Origin: an uncultured Lachnoclostridium sp. | Lineage (GTDB): Bacteria > Bacillota > Clostridia > Lachnospirales > Lachnospiraceae | Assembly (NCBI GenBank): GCA_944381625.1 | Contig: CALWLW010000019.1 | Location: forward strand, 1-64,000 | DNA: 64,000 nt | Direction: 5' to 3' | In this document: positions 45,295 to 53,107 of the stretch, in pieces | How positions within the stretch are numbered: the stretch's first letter is position 1 | Layout: each line of letters begins with the position of its first letter | Notes under the pieces: model-generated | What the model was told of the DNA's origin: nothing | Databases searched by the model: none | The model's input: the letters and a program-made list of their open reading frames with translations, nothing else | Program-made: the position numbers and the translations under genes

Positions 45295-46005
45295 TCATGA
45301 CCCGACGCGCTCGCTCCAAGCTTTTGCCACGGCCGCGATCATTTTTTCCATCATTTCCACGGGATCGTCCGCTTTCAGAATTCCGCTGGTGGAACCTGTG
45401 GCGTCCGCCCCGGCCCGGATGATCTCATAGACGTCCTTTTCGTCGTGAATCCCGGCGCCATGAAGAATCGGCATTCCCGGCGAGATTCGATGCACTGCCT
45501 GGTTAATCCTGCTGATTTCTTCCATATCCTGAGGCCCGCGCACCCCTTTCCCTATCAGGGCCGGTGATTCCGCCAGGACAATATCCGGTTCCAGACACGC
45601 TGCGGCTGCTGCTTCTGCCGCGTCTCCGGCGCAGACCAGCGTCATAAGCCCCACTTCTTTCGCCCTTCGGATGCATTGATGCAGATCTGCCAGGGAGAGC
45701 GGGCGTTCCGCATGGTTCAAGAGAACACCTTCGGCCCCGGCTTCCCGGATGGCTTCCGGAAGCACCGCCCCCACCCCTCTGCCGGGATATATGGGATCCA
45801 TATGCTGGGCAAACAGATGGATGTGCTCCGTCTCCCCTGCGATGGGCGCCAGGTCCGTATATTGGGCGGAGAATATAATGTCCACCCCATATCGGCTGCT
45901 CAACCGGTCCGCCTCCCTGGCGAGGCGAAGCGCTTCCGCTCCATACAGGTACGCCTTAGGCCCAATCTCAAAGAATGGTTTTTTTATCTCTCGTCTTTTC
46001 TCCAT
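45295..46005 (-). CDS. Triosephosphate-isomerase-family protein (tetrulose-phosphate isomerase-like)
   Basis: TIM barrel of 236 residues close to the archaeal-type TPI subfamily: FAQHMDPIYPGRGVGAVLPE, LLNHAERPLSLADL, GLMTLVCAGD. Catalytic residues are present: Lys17 (GPKAY), His98 and Glu146. A paralogue in a catabolic operon with a kinase, SDR and epimerase-like protein resembles EryH/DerI-type enzymes of erythritol or threitol degradation rather than glycolytic TpiA. The start overlaps the end of the upstream gene region; the SD is weak. Confidence 0.8.
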   Translation of the reverse strand: MEKRREIKKPFFEIGPKAYLYGAEALRLAREADRLSSRYGVDIIFSAQYTDLAPIAGETEHIHLFAQHMDPIYPGRGVGAVLPEAIREAGAEGVLLNHAERPLSLADLHQCIRRAKEVGLMTLVCAGDAAEAAAAACLEPDIVLAESPALIGKGVRGPQDMEEISRINQAVHRISPGMPILHGAGIHDEKDVYEIIRAGADATGSTSGILKADDPVEMMEKMIAAVAKAWSERVGS

Positions 46006-46011
46006 CTCAGT

Positions 46012-46815
46012 CTATACCATCAGATTCCGTAAATAATTGACAGTTTCTGGAAGAGTTTTTTCCGGATCGCCGCAGGTACTGCACTCCAGGCTTAAAAAGC
46101 CGTCATAACCAATTTCCCGAAGGGTATCCAGGCCCTTTTTCCAGTTAACAGATCCTCTCCCGGGAAGCAGCCGGTTGTTTTCCCCCAGATGCACGTGGCA
46201 TATGGACGTCCCTCCATAGCGAAGACTTTCCGACACATCTGCTTCCTCTATGGACATATGGAAAAAGTCCGCCAGCAGTCCGGCATTGGCATCTCCCAGT
46301 TTGTCCACAAGATCTTTACAGTCCTTCAGGCTGTTCAGATACGGGCTTTCATACCGGTTAATTCCCTCCAGCAGCATCCTGCCCCTGGTCCCTCTGAGCG
46401 GCCCGGCCAGCTCCCGGTACATTTCCAGGAAAGCCTCTTCCTGTGCACTGCTCATTTTGGCATAAGGATGAAACAGCGGAAGGGGCGTCTGGGGGCCGTA
46501 TGCATACTCCAGCTCTGTCACGGCCCCAATCTCACCGCTGACCAGAGCCGCCAGCTTATACATTTCCCTGGACTTTCTCCGCACTTCCATGTCCTCATCC
46601 ATCAGATGTCCGTAAAGACGGTCTCCAAATGCGAACTCGCATGGCACAATCCCTGTCCGTTCCTCCAGCTTCAGGATCTCCTGGTGCAGTTCCTCATTCC
46701 AGTCTTCATATTCCACAAATACGCCGATCCCGTCGTACCCCCAGTTCTTCAGCTTTTCCGCCTTCTCTGTCAGACTGTTTCCCGGAATCATTGTACTTGT
46801 ACAGGAAATTTTCAT
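46012..46815 (-). CDS. Sugar phosphate isomerase/epimerase (AP-endonuclease-2-type TIM barrel)
   Basis: The 267-residue xylose-isomerase-like barrel has likely metal ligands in MLLEGINRYE, LLADFFHMSIEE, ICHVHLGENNR and FLSLECS. EryC of the erythritol pathway and many hydroxypyruvate isomerase-like proteins belong here. ATG 46815 is 7 nt after GAGG; the frame to 46833 runs towards operator O1. It is first in the operon 46815-40260. Confidence 0.85.
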   Translation of the reverse strand: MKISCTSTMIPGNSLTEKAEKLKNWGYDGIGVFVEYEDWNEELHQEILKLEERTGIVPCEFAFGDRLYGHLMDEDMEVRRKSREMYKLAALVSGEIGAVTELEYAYGPQTPLPLFHPYAKMSSAQEEAFLEMYRELAGPLRGTRGRMLLEGINRYESPYLNSLKDCKDLVDKLGDANAGLLADFFHMSIEEADVSESLRYGGTSICHVHLGENNRLLPGRGSVNWKKGLDTLREIGYDGFLSLECSTCGDPEKTLPETVNYLRNLMV

Positions 46816-46836
46816 AATTTCACCTCTTTCCAAGTT

Positions 46837-46943
46837 ATTACAACGTTGTAATTTTGTTTTAAAAAAATTTACCCTAAAACCATATGCAATTTTGTGACTT
46901 CAAACGTTGTAATTATCATACCTTGACCATAGGCTTTTGTCAA
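46837..46943 (-). promoter_or_regulatory. Promoter and two LacI operators of the catabolic operon
   Basis: The minus strand has TTGACA (46938-46943), a 17-bp spacer and TATGAT (46915-46920). O2 (46898-46913, right half perfect) sits just after the -10. O1 (46837-46852) is a perfect palindrome, ATTACAACGTTGTAAT, in the leader. The central CG and symmetry are typical of LacI-family sites. Confidence 0.85.
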
Positions 46944-47079
46944 TATTGATTATTCGCACAAAATACAGCCATATTTTTTATGCAATTTGTTGAACGAGCG
47001 CGAAAGCATGGCTTTGCGAATGGCGCAGATGGACTGTCACATCTTATTATTTACAACTATTTTTACAAACATTTCTTTA

Positions 47080-47108
47080 TTGACAACGTTGTAATCTTAG
47101 AGTACCAT
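47080..47108 (+). promoter_or_regulatory. Promoter and operator O3 of the lacI-type gene
   Basis: TTGACA (47080-47085), a 17-bp spacer and TACCAT (47103-47108). The operator TTGACAACGTTGTAAT (47080-47095) overlaps the -35 box, which predicts autorepression. The 46944-47079 stretch between the divergent promoters contains one GC-rich hairpin-prone patch near 46998-47025 and no gene. Confidence 0.82.
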
Positions 47109-47141
47109 AAGAGTGGAAGTTAAACGAAGAGAGGTCTGATC

Positions 47142-48179
47142 ATGAGCAGCGGTAATAGGCCCGTCACCATCAAATCCATCGCACAGGAACTGGGAATCTC
47201 CTTTTCCACCGTTTCCAAGGCATTGAATGGAAACCCGGCGATAAAAGAGGATACCCGGCGGATGGTTGTCAAAAAAGCCGAAGAGCTGGGATATACTCCC
47301 AATTCTCTGGCAAAGGGACTGCGCGGCAATTCCACGAAAACCATCGCCGTAATCTTCAATGATATAGAAAATCCGGCGCTGACATTCATTTTCCGCAGTA
47401 TCGCCATTGATATGGCCAACTTCGGCTACACAACCATGATTTTTGATTCCCAGTTCAGCAAGGCCAGGGAGCGTGCGAACATTCTCACCGTGCTTTCCCG
47501 CCAGCCGGACTTTATCATATTGGAGCCCAATAATACCAACACGGAGAATCTCCAGCTGCTGAAAGGAATGGAGCATAAGCTGATCCTTCAGGGAGCCCGC
47601 TATGAATCCATGGCCTGCCACCATATCCATGTGGATTATTTCCAGGGAGGCTATCTGTCAGCCTGTGAACTGCTGTCCAAAGGCCACCGGGAATGCCTGG
47701 TCTTTACCCAGCCTCTGACGTTCCCCATCAGCAGATTGTATGTACTGGGAATAAAAAAAGCTTTCGAAGATTATCATATTCCATTTGACGACGACCGGAT
47801 TTTTGTAATGCCCTCAACCATTGCCGCTGGCTTCAAACGTATGCAGGAATTATGGGACGCAGGGCAAAAACGGTACCGGATCCCTTTCACAGGGATCATG
47901 ACCTTTGACGACAATCTGGCATATGGCGTATATAAATCTGCGGCTCAAAACGGACAGAAAATACCTGAGGATATCAGTGTCATCGGTTTTGACGATACTC
48001 CCATCACTGAATTCTCCGCGCCGCCGCTGACCACAGTCCATCTGCCCAGGGAAAAAATGGCGGAAAGCTACGTTCAGATCCTGAACTCTGCCCTGATCGA
48101 CCATCAGACGGAGATCCGGACTTTTACGCTGGAACCCTACCTGGTCTCCCGTGATTCCGTAAGAAATCTTTTAAAATAG
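47142..48179 (+). CDS. LacI-family transcriptional regulator
   Basis: The 345-residue repressor has an N-terminal HTH (TIKSIAQELGISFSTVSKAL) and hinge helix followed by a periplasmic-binding-like effector domain (VIGFDDTPITEF near the C-terminus). SD GAGG is 7 nt before ATG. Three matching palindromes around the divergent promoters are its likely targets. It is cotranscribed with the FGGY kinase 24 nt downstream. Confidence 0.93.
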   Translation: MSSGNRPVTIKSIAQELGISFSTVSKALNGNPAIKEDTRRMVVKKAEELGYTPNSLAKGLRGNSTKTIAVIFNDIENPALTFIFRSIAIDMANFGYTTMIFDSQFSKARERANILTVLSRQPDFIILEPNNTNTENLQLLKGMEHKLILQGARYESMACHHIHVDYFQGGYLSACELLSKGHRECLVFTQPLTFPISRLYVLGIKKAFEDYHIPFDDDRIFVMPSTIAAGFKRMQELWDAGQKRYRIPFTGIMTFDDNLAYGVYKSAAQNGQKIPEDISVIGFDDTPITEFSAPPLTTVHLPREKMAESYVQILNSALIDHQTEIRTFTLEPYLVSRDSVRNLLK

Positions 48180-48203
48180 GTTTTTTAAGGAAAGGGAATT
48201 ATT

Positions 48204-49676
48204 ATGAATATTGTATCTGTAGACTTGGGGACGACCAACATCAAAGCGGCCGTCTTTGACTGCCGCCTGCAGACCATCCAGGTTTTTTCCAAAGCTGTCT
48301 CCTACGACCGCAGGGGAGATATGGTAGAATTTGACGGAGAATCTTATTTCAGGGACATTCTGTCACTGATCCGGGATGCCGCGTCTGCGGGAAAGAAAGC
48401 CAACGGGAAAGACACCGTGCAGATCGTTTTCACAGGGCAGGCGGAGAGCCTGGTCCTTCTGGGCGACGACGGCCTGCCTGCGGCTCCGGTCATTTCCTGG
48501 CTGGACATGCGCTCCTCTGAAGAGTGCCAGGAGTTAAAACATGCATTCCCCCACGCGCTCTCTTATCAGATAACCGGCCAGCCGGACCTGATCCCCACCT
48601 GGCCCATCACAAAAATATTATGGATCCGCCGCCACAGCCCGGAACTTTTTCAGCGCACGGCTAAATTTCTGCTGCTGAAAGATTACATGATATACCGGCT
48701 CTGCGGAAACCTTGCCGGCGATTACGCCATCTACAGTTTTTCCCATTATTTTGACATATCCAATAAGTGTTACTGGAAGGAAATCCTTGCATACTGCGGC
48801 GTTTCCCCCAGACAGCTTCCTCCACTGGCCCCATCCGGCACTGCTGCCGGTACTCTGCTGGCCTGCCACTGCTGCCCTGGATCCGGCCTGACACCGGATA
48901 CCAAAGTCAACATCGGCACGCTGGATCATTTTGCCGGCATGATCGGCACCGGAAGCATCCGGGAAGGGCAGGTCAGCGAATCTGCCGGTACTGTATTATC
49001 CATCGCCGCACTCACATCCGCGCCGGTGCTGGATCGGGGGAACCTGCCCAACTACTGCGGCCCCTTCCCCGGCTCCTATGTTCTTCTGCCGGTCTGTGAA
49101 AGCGGCGGTTTCAGTATGGAATGGTACAAAACCCAGTTTCTGGAACAGACCTCTTATCAGGAGCTGAACCAGATCCTGTCCGCGCGCATGGAAAAAAACC
49201 TTCCGGTTTTCCTGCCTTATCTGACAGGCACCAATGCGCCCGATTATAATACCCATGCTTCGGGAGTCTTTTTTGGAATCCGTGCGGAACACGATAAATA
49301 TGATCTGGCCCTCTCAGTAATGACGGGAGTGGCATGTCTGCTGAAAAAGAATCTGGATTATATGGAACAGGCCGGTATTCCCATCCAAAAGATTATATCC
49401 ACCGGAGGAGGGGCAAGATCTCCGGTCTGGACACAGATGAAGGCCAATATTACCGGACATACCATCGAGGTGCCGGACAACGAAGAAGCTCCCTGCCTGG
49501 GCGCCGCAGTCATGGCCGCGGTGCAGGAGGGATACTATCCCGATTACGATGCGGCAATCGCATCCTGCGTCACTATCGGGCAGCGGTACCTCCCGGCGGA
49601 ACATCCGGTATACCAGCGCACCTGGAATTTGTTCAACCGCGTCTATGACGGACTGGCCGGGAGTTTTCAGTTCTAA
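48204..49676 (+). CDS. FGGY-family sugar/polyol kinase
   Basis: The 490-residue kinase has the phosphate motif SVDLGTTNIKAAVFD, a TGQAESLVLL segment, the STGGGARSPVWTQMKANITG adenosine site and APCLGAAVMAA. It lies in the gluconokinase/xylulokinase/erythritol kinase group. It is divergent from, but shares regulator and operators with, the importer/SDR/isomerase operon, so it probably phosphorylates the imported polyol or the ketose made by the SDR. A terminator follows. Confidence 0.87.
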   Translation: MNIVSVDLGTTNIKAAVFDCRLQTIQVFSKAVSYDRRGDMVEFDGESYFRDILSLIRDAASAGKKANGKDTVQIVFTGQAESLVLLGDDGLPAAPVISWLDMRSSEECQELKHAFPHALSYQITGQPDLIPTWPITKILWIRRHSPELFQRTAKFLLLKDYMIYRLCGNLAGDYAIYSFSHYFDISNKCYWKEILAYCGVSPRQLPPLAPSGTAAGTLLACHCCPGSGLTPDTKVNIGTLDHFAGMIGTGSIREGQVSESAGTVLSIAALTSAPVLDRGNLPNYCGPFPGSYVLLPVCESGGFSMEWYKTQFLEQTSYQELNQILSARMEKNLPVFLPYLTGTNAPDYNTHASGVFFGIRAEHDKYDLALSVMTGVACLLKKNLDYMEQAGIPIQKIISTGGGARSPVWTQMKANITGHTIEVPDNEEAPCLGAAVMAAVQEGYYPDYDAAIASCVTIGQRYLPAEHPVYQRTWNLFNRVYDGLAGSFQF

Positions 49677-49695
49677 TCGTTATTTTATTTAAAAG

Positions 49696-49735
49696 GCAGA
49701 AGGGCGCTCCCTGTTTTTGGAAGCGCCCTCCTGCT
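49696..49735 (+). terminator. Terminator after the FGGY kinase
   Basis: GCAG-AAGGGCGCT-CC pairs with GG-A-AGCGCCCT-CCTGC around a T-rich loop, followed by TTCTTAC. The stem is strong; the T run is modest. Confidence 0.65.
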
Positions 49736-49738
49736 TCT

Positions 49739-49800
49739 TACATCAAACTGCGGATTGTCTCCACGCTCTCCTCCAGTTCTTCCGCGATTACTTCCAGAGT
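49739..49800 (-). pseudogene. Possible 3' coding remnant at the edge of the GHKL module
   Basis: Directly after the GHKL stop, a second frame on the minus strand reads TLEVIAEELEESVETIRSLM and stops at TAA. It has coding-like composition but no start. It could be the tail of a gene replaced when the adjoining AT-rich module was inserted, possibly an Rpn-type nuclease, whose C-termini look similar. This is tentative. Confidence 0.3.
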
Positions 49801-50960
49801 TATCCTATTCGAATAAAAAGCATTGTCTTCTTATTATCACTTTGGGTTTTTACCGCCCCTCCATACTTGTGAACCGCCTTTTGCATAATGTTCAAACTAA
49901 TTATCTGCTGTGCGGTCATACTTTGCCTAGACCAATAGACTCCGGCACAAGGGCCTTCACATAATATGCTGTATGAACTTTCTCCCTTACATTCGACTGC
50001 TATCACCTTATCAGCACTTCTGCTTTTCCCGCATCCCTCCACCATATACTCTATCATGCTGTCGATCAACCGTACCACATCCAGAGAATCTATCCGGTTC
50101 AGGCAACAAAAGTCTCCGATAACTTTTATTTGAATCCCCATATCCTGGATTTTCTGTCTTTTCTCCATCAGAATCAGATCAAACATGGCATTTCCTGTTT
50201 CTCTGCCCAGCCCGCTGATTCCAACACCAGCTGCAGATGATGTAAAGTTCAGAATATAGTTTTGGTACAGTCTCTGCATGTTAGTTAAATACTGTTCCTG
50301 GATTTCAGTTTGGCAGTCCACATCATTTTCTTTCACATGAGATCTTTTAGTAAACAGCAGAAACAACGTACTAAGCGGTAACAGCATGCGGCACAATATT
50401 TCCATAATACTGATTTCCGTGGTCCTGGGCTCCAGAATCTCACCTTCCAGCATCAAAAGATACGCCAGCAGTAAAAACATAAAAATCAATACTAATGTGT
50501 TATCAACAGAATCTCTCTTCTCCGAAAAGGCTCCAAGAATTTTTCTAAATATCACAGCAAAACCCAGTTCCATAAGCCCTGTTAATATCATAGTGCAGCT
50601 GTATCCTGCTATGCTGTCCTGCAAATCCCAAAAATTCTGCCCGGACACAGCCATCACCATATATTGAGCCAATATCAATGCCATAAAAGCTGTTGATGAA
50701 AACATAAAACCATACAGCGCCGCGTTCTCTTCACCTCTTTTCATAATATTTCGGATCAGGAATACAATTAATACAACCATGCCGAAATGGATGACCTTCA
50801 TATCAACAGGCAATATTATTGACAGTATCACATAGATGAAATATATAATAATGATCCATGATCTTTCTCTTCTGGATGTTTTATCATCTTTTAGATAGAA
50901 CACCAGGGATGCTCCCTGTAAAATATGAAAAAGAAGCTCGGCCGCCGCCATTATTATCAT
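49800..50960 (-). CDS. Six-TM membrane protein with degenerate GHKL (AgrC-like) domain
   Basis: The 386-residue protein resembles AgrC-type sensor kinases: about six membrane helices in residues 1-210, then a cytoplasmic GHKL-like region. The usual phosphoacceptor His is missing (region LYQNYILNFTSSAAG). The N box reads LDVVRLIDSMIEYMVEG without the key Asn, and the G-box area (SLNIMQKAVHKYGG) lacks the GxGL glycines. It is therefore probably not an active kinase. ATG 50960 follows AAGGAGAG. It is paired with the gene at 51033-51545; no response regulator or AgrB/AgrD is nearby. Confidence 0.72.
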   Translation of the reverse strand: MIIMAAAELLFHILQGASLVFYLKDDKTSRRERSWIIIIYFIYVILSIILPVDMKVIHFGMVVLIVFLIRNIMKRGEENAALYGFMFSSTAFMALILAQYMVMAVSGQNFWDLQDSIAGYSCTMILTGLMELGFAVIFRKILGAFSEKRDSVDNTLVLIFMFLLLAYLLMLEGEILEPRTTEISIMEILCRMLLPLSTLFLLFTKRSHVKENDVDCQTEIQEQYLTNMQRLYQNYILNFTSSAAGVGISGLGRETGNAMFDLILMEKRQKIQDMGIQIKVIGDFCCLNRIDSLDVVRLIDSMIEYMVEGCGKSRSADKVIAVECKGESSYSILCEGPCAGVYWSRQSMTAQQIISLNIMQKAVHKYGGAVKTQSDNKKTMLFIRIG

Positions 50961-51032
50961 TATGCTCTCCTTCCGTCTCTTATCGGCTGTTAAATTTCCA
51001 GGTATCGCAGGAACAGGCACAGGACATTTAAG

Positions 51033-51545
51033 TCAATCTATTCGCTCCGCAATCCCCGTATTGGGAAGATAAACAATTTTAATTACATCTCCCTCTTCCA
51101 GCCCCAGATCATACAAACGCACTCGCAGAACTTCTCCAGTTCCCAGCACTTCTATGTCGATATCTCTCACTTCCTCAGAAGATGGGTTATCATTGTCTGG
51201 AGATATAATTTTGCCGACAAGAGTTTCACATTCCTGTTTTCCGTACATACTCAGATCTTCCACCAATGAGATTGTTGAACCCACGCAGGCCCACAATATG
51301 ATGGCACATATACATATATACGCGAGTATATCCATTATAAATTTATGTCTGGCATAAAAGTTCCTGACCCTTTCACTGGATATTTCTGCAGTTACATCTC
51401 CTTTTACTTTTCCAACGAAAATGGTGATAATATCAATGACTGTTTTAACAACATTCCTTTTAGTAAAGAAATTGATCACAAACAAAAGGACTGTCATATA
51501 GCAAAAAAACAGTTGAATAAATAATTCACCCACAAGCTGATTCAT
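51033..51545 (-). CDS. Uncharacterised two-TM protein, partner of the GHKL-like gene
   Basis: I do not recognise the family. The 170-residue protein has a hydrophobic N-terminus (about 5-28), a second membrane segment (about 72-92), and a C-terminal soluble beta-rich domain (IDIEVLGTGEVLRVRLYD, GDVIKIVYLPNTG) that may face outward. SD AGAAGGA precedes ATG 51545. It lies 72 bp upstream of the degenerate kinase gene, so they probably work together. Confidence 0.65.
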   Translation of the reverse strand: MNQLVGELFIQLFFCYMTVLLFVINFFTKRNVVKTVIDIITIFVGKVKGDVTAEISSERVRNFYARHKFIMDILAYICICAIILWACVGSTISLVEDLSMYGKQECETLVGKIISPDNDNPSSEEVRDIDIEVLGTGEVLRVRLYDLGLEEGDVIKIVYLPNTGIAERID

Positions 51546-51906
51546 ATTATTTTGATCCTTCTCTATCTGTCTGCAAAACCGCTAATATGCTGTTTCAGAA
51601 ACTGCATAAAATCCGCTTCCGGCATGGAACGGCATGGCAGAAACCCTGGAGCCAGTCGGCACCGCGGCTGATCAGCGTCCGGTCCTGCCTCTTGGTTTTA
51701 ACTCTTTTTGTACTTTGTCTCTGAAATTATTTGCTATATAAAGCTTACAGCAGAATAGCGGAAAAAACAATGATTATGCATTTCTCCTTGCATACTTTCC
51801 CCAATATTTGAAATACTCTTCTCTATGATTAAATATTTTAGCGGAATTATCGCTAAAATCAAGGAGGCCGTCATATTTTAGGATATCTTTTACTTGAGGT
51901 ATAGAT
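51546..51906 (-). other. 361-bp intergenic stretch with a short coding-like fragment
   Basis: About 51,560-51,700 is GC-rich amid AT-rich sequence. One minus-strand frame reads ...SMPEADFMQFLKQHISGFADR and stops at a TAG about 15 nt before the SD of the 51545 gene. It lacks a good start and SD, so I do not call a gene; it may be a truncated gene end or a very short peptide. The remainder (51,700-51,830) shows nothing clear apart from AT-rich promoter-like sequence. Confidence 0.4.
51837..51857 (+). promoter_or_regulatory. Palindrome upstream of the XRE gene (operator candidate)
   Basis: TTTAGCG-GAATTAT-CGCTAAA is a perfect 7-bp inverted repeat with a 7-bp centre, 49 bp before the XRE start codon. 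It fits an autoregulatory operator. Confidence 0.55.
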
Positions 51907-52137
51907 ATGGTATATAAAAGAATCCGAGATCTGAGAGAAGATAAAGATATGTCCCAAAAAGAAGTGGCCGATCTGTTGAAATGCAGTCAGAGAGTCTACA
52001 GCGACTACGAACGGGGTGAAGTCCGCATTCCTCCGGATATCCTGATTGAACTCTCCAGATTCCACCAGACCAGTGTGGACTACCTGTTGGATCTGACGGA
52101 TGAGAAAAAGCCGTATCCCAGACGGGAAAATTCCTGA
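51907..52137 (+). CDS. XRE-family helix-turn-helix regulator
   Basis: The 76-residue protein is a single HTH domain (RIRDLREDKDMSQKEVADLL, SQRVYSDYERGEV, PDILIELSRFHQTSVDYLLD). It has no effector domain. GAGG lies 7 nt upstream of ATG. It precedes the DUF4474 and phosphoesterase genes on the same strand and may regulate them. Confidence 0.88.
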   Translation: MVYKRIRDLREDKDMSQKEVADLLKCSQRVYSDYERGEVRIPPDILIELSRFHQTSVDYLLDLTDEKKPYPRRENS

Positions 52138-52195
52138 TGTCGCAATCGCCAAATTTCTACATAGTATAAACCAAACCCTAGAAAGGCTTGGAACT

Positions 52196-53107
52196 ATGTA
52201 CCTTTTATTTGGAATCTTCCTTCTGCTCTGTCTTCTGTTTGTTCTTCTGAATTTCTGGAAGCGCCGGCGGATCATCCGCAAGATCTGCGCTATGGACCCC
52301 TGTGATAAAGCTTGTCTGTTAAGCGAACTTTTAGAGCCCTTCGGCTTTTGTTATGTACCGGATCAGGACGCCGTGACTTCCTGCGTGGACGCATGGCAGA
52401 GGGAATTTGGATATTGCTCGCTCTTCGATAAGACTGCCGTCCATTTTCAGATGGTATTTGACTGCGAACCGGTCTATTTCTGTCATGACGGCAGAACCTG
52501 GATGATCGAATTCTGGAAAGGGCAGTACGGCATCAATGTGGGCGCGGAGATCGGCGTCTACCGGGCGGACGGCATACTTTCCCCCGGCCAGTATGATCAT
52601 ACGCTCTTCCAGAGCGTGCCGGACAGCGAACTGCTGCCCATGTCCATGGAGCTGTTCTACAAAGGAAGCAGCCTGTTCACCATCCGCGGCTGCCACTGGT
52701 GGCTCACCGGATTCCGGCCCGGAACCTGGGCCAACCCCGAAGATCTGGTTCTGAACGTCTCCATCACCTTCCCGGATCAGGCCATGCTCAACAGCTTCAC
52801 CGACAGCCTGATGCAGAACGGCTACCGGGGCTGCGACCTGTGTGTCTGCGGTCTGACCGTTTCCTTCATGTTCGCTTCCCCGCACACCAGACAGCCCCGT
52901 CTGAGTTATCGGTTCAGCCTCTGGTTCTCCCAGTGGAAGAACCGCATGTTCTGCGCTCTGTACCGGTGGGCCACCCGCCCCTTCGTCTGCACCTCCGACC
53001 GGGTACTGTACCTGTATTTCTTCCTGCCCTACGCATTCCGCCACATGCTCACATTCCGCAGGAACAAAAAGCAGAAATTCCGCCGCAGACGCAGAAAGCA
53101 CAGATGA
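52196..53107 (+). CDS. DUF4474 domain-containing membrane-anchored protein
   Basis: The 303-residue protein begins with a membrane helix (MYLLFGIFLLLCLLFVLLNF) followed by a soluble DUF4474 domain (CVDAWQREFGYCSLFDKTAV, FWKGQYGINVGAEIGVYRA, FRPGTWANPEDLVLNVSITF) and a strongly basic C-terminus. ATG 52196 is 9 nt after AAAGG, preferred over 52100, which overlaps the XRE gene. Function is unknown. The stop overlaps the start of the metallophosphoesterase gene. Confidence 0.8.
   Translation: MYLLFGIFLLLCLLFVLLNFWKRRRIIRKICAMDPCDKACLLSELLEPFGFCYVPDQDAVTSCVDAWQREFGYCSLFDKTAVHFQMVFDCEPVYFCHDGRTWMIEFWKGQYGINVGAEIGVYRADGILSPGQYDHTLFQSVPDSELLPMSMELFYKGSSLFTIRGCHWWLTGFRPGTWANPEDLVLNVSITFPDQAMLNSFTDSLMQNGYRGCDLCVCGLTVSFMFASPHTRQPRLSYRFSLWFSQWKNRMFCALYRWATRPFVCTSDRVLYLYFFLPYAFRHMLTFRRNKKQKFRRRRRKHR

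Noticed and set aside
45295-46005. Glycolytic triosephosphate isomerase tpiA
   Set aside because: The archaeal-type sequence and its place in a LacI-controlled catabolic operon make a housekeeping role unlikely; glycolytic tpiA would be expected with gapA-pgk-gpmI.
52699-53103. N-terminal extension of the metallophosphoesterase frame
   Set aside because: It overlaps the DUF4474 gene in another frame; the ATG at 53104 with the ATGA overlap is the sensible start.
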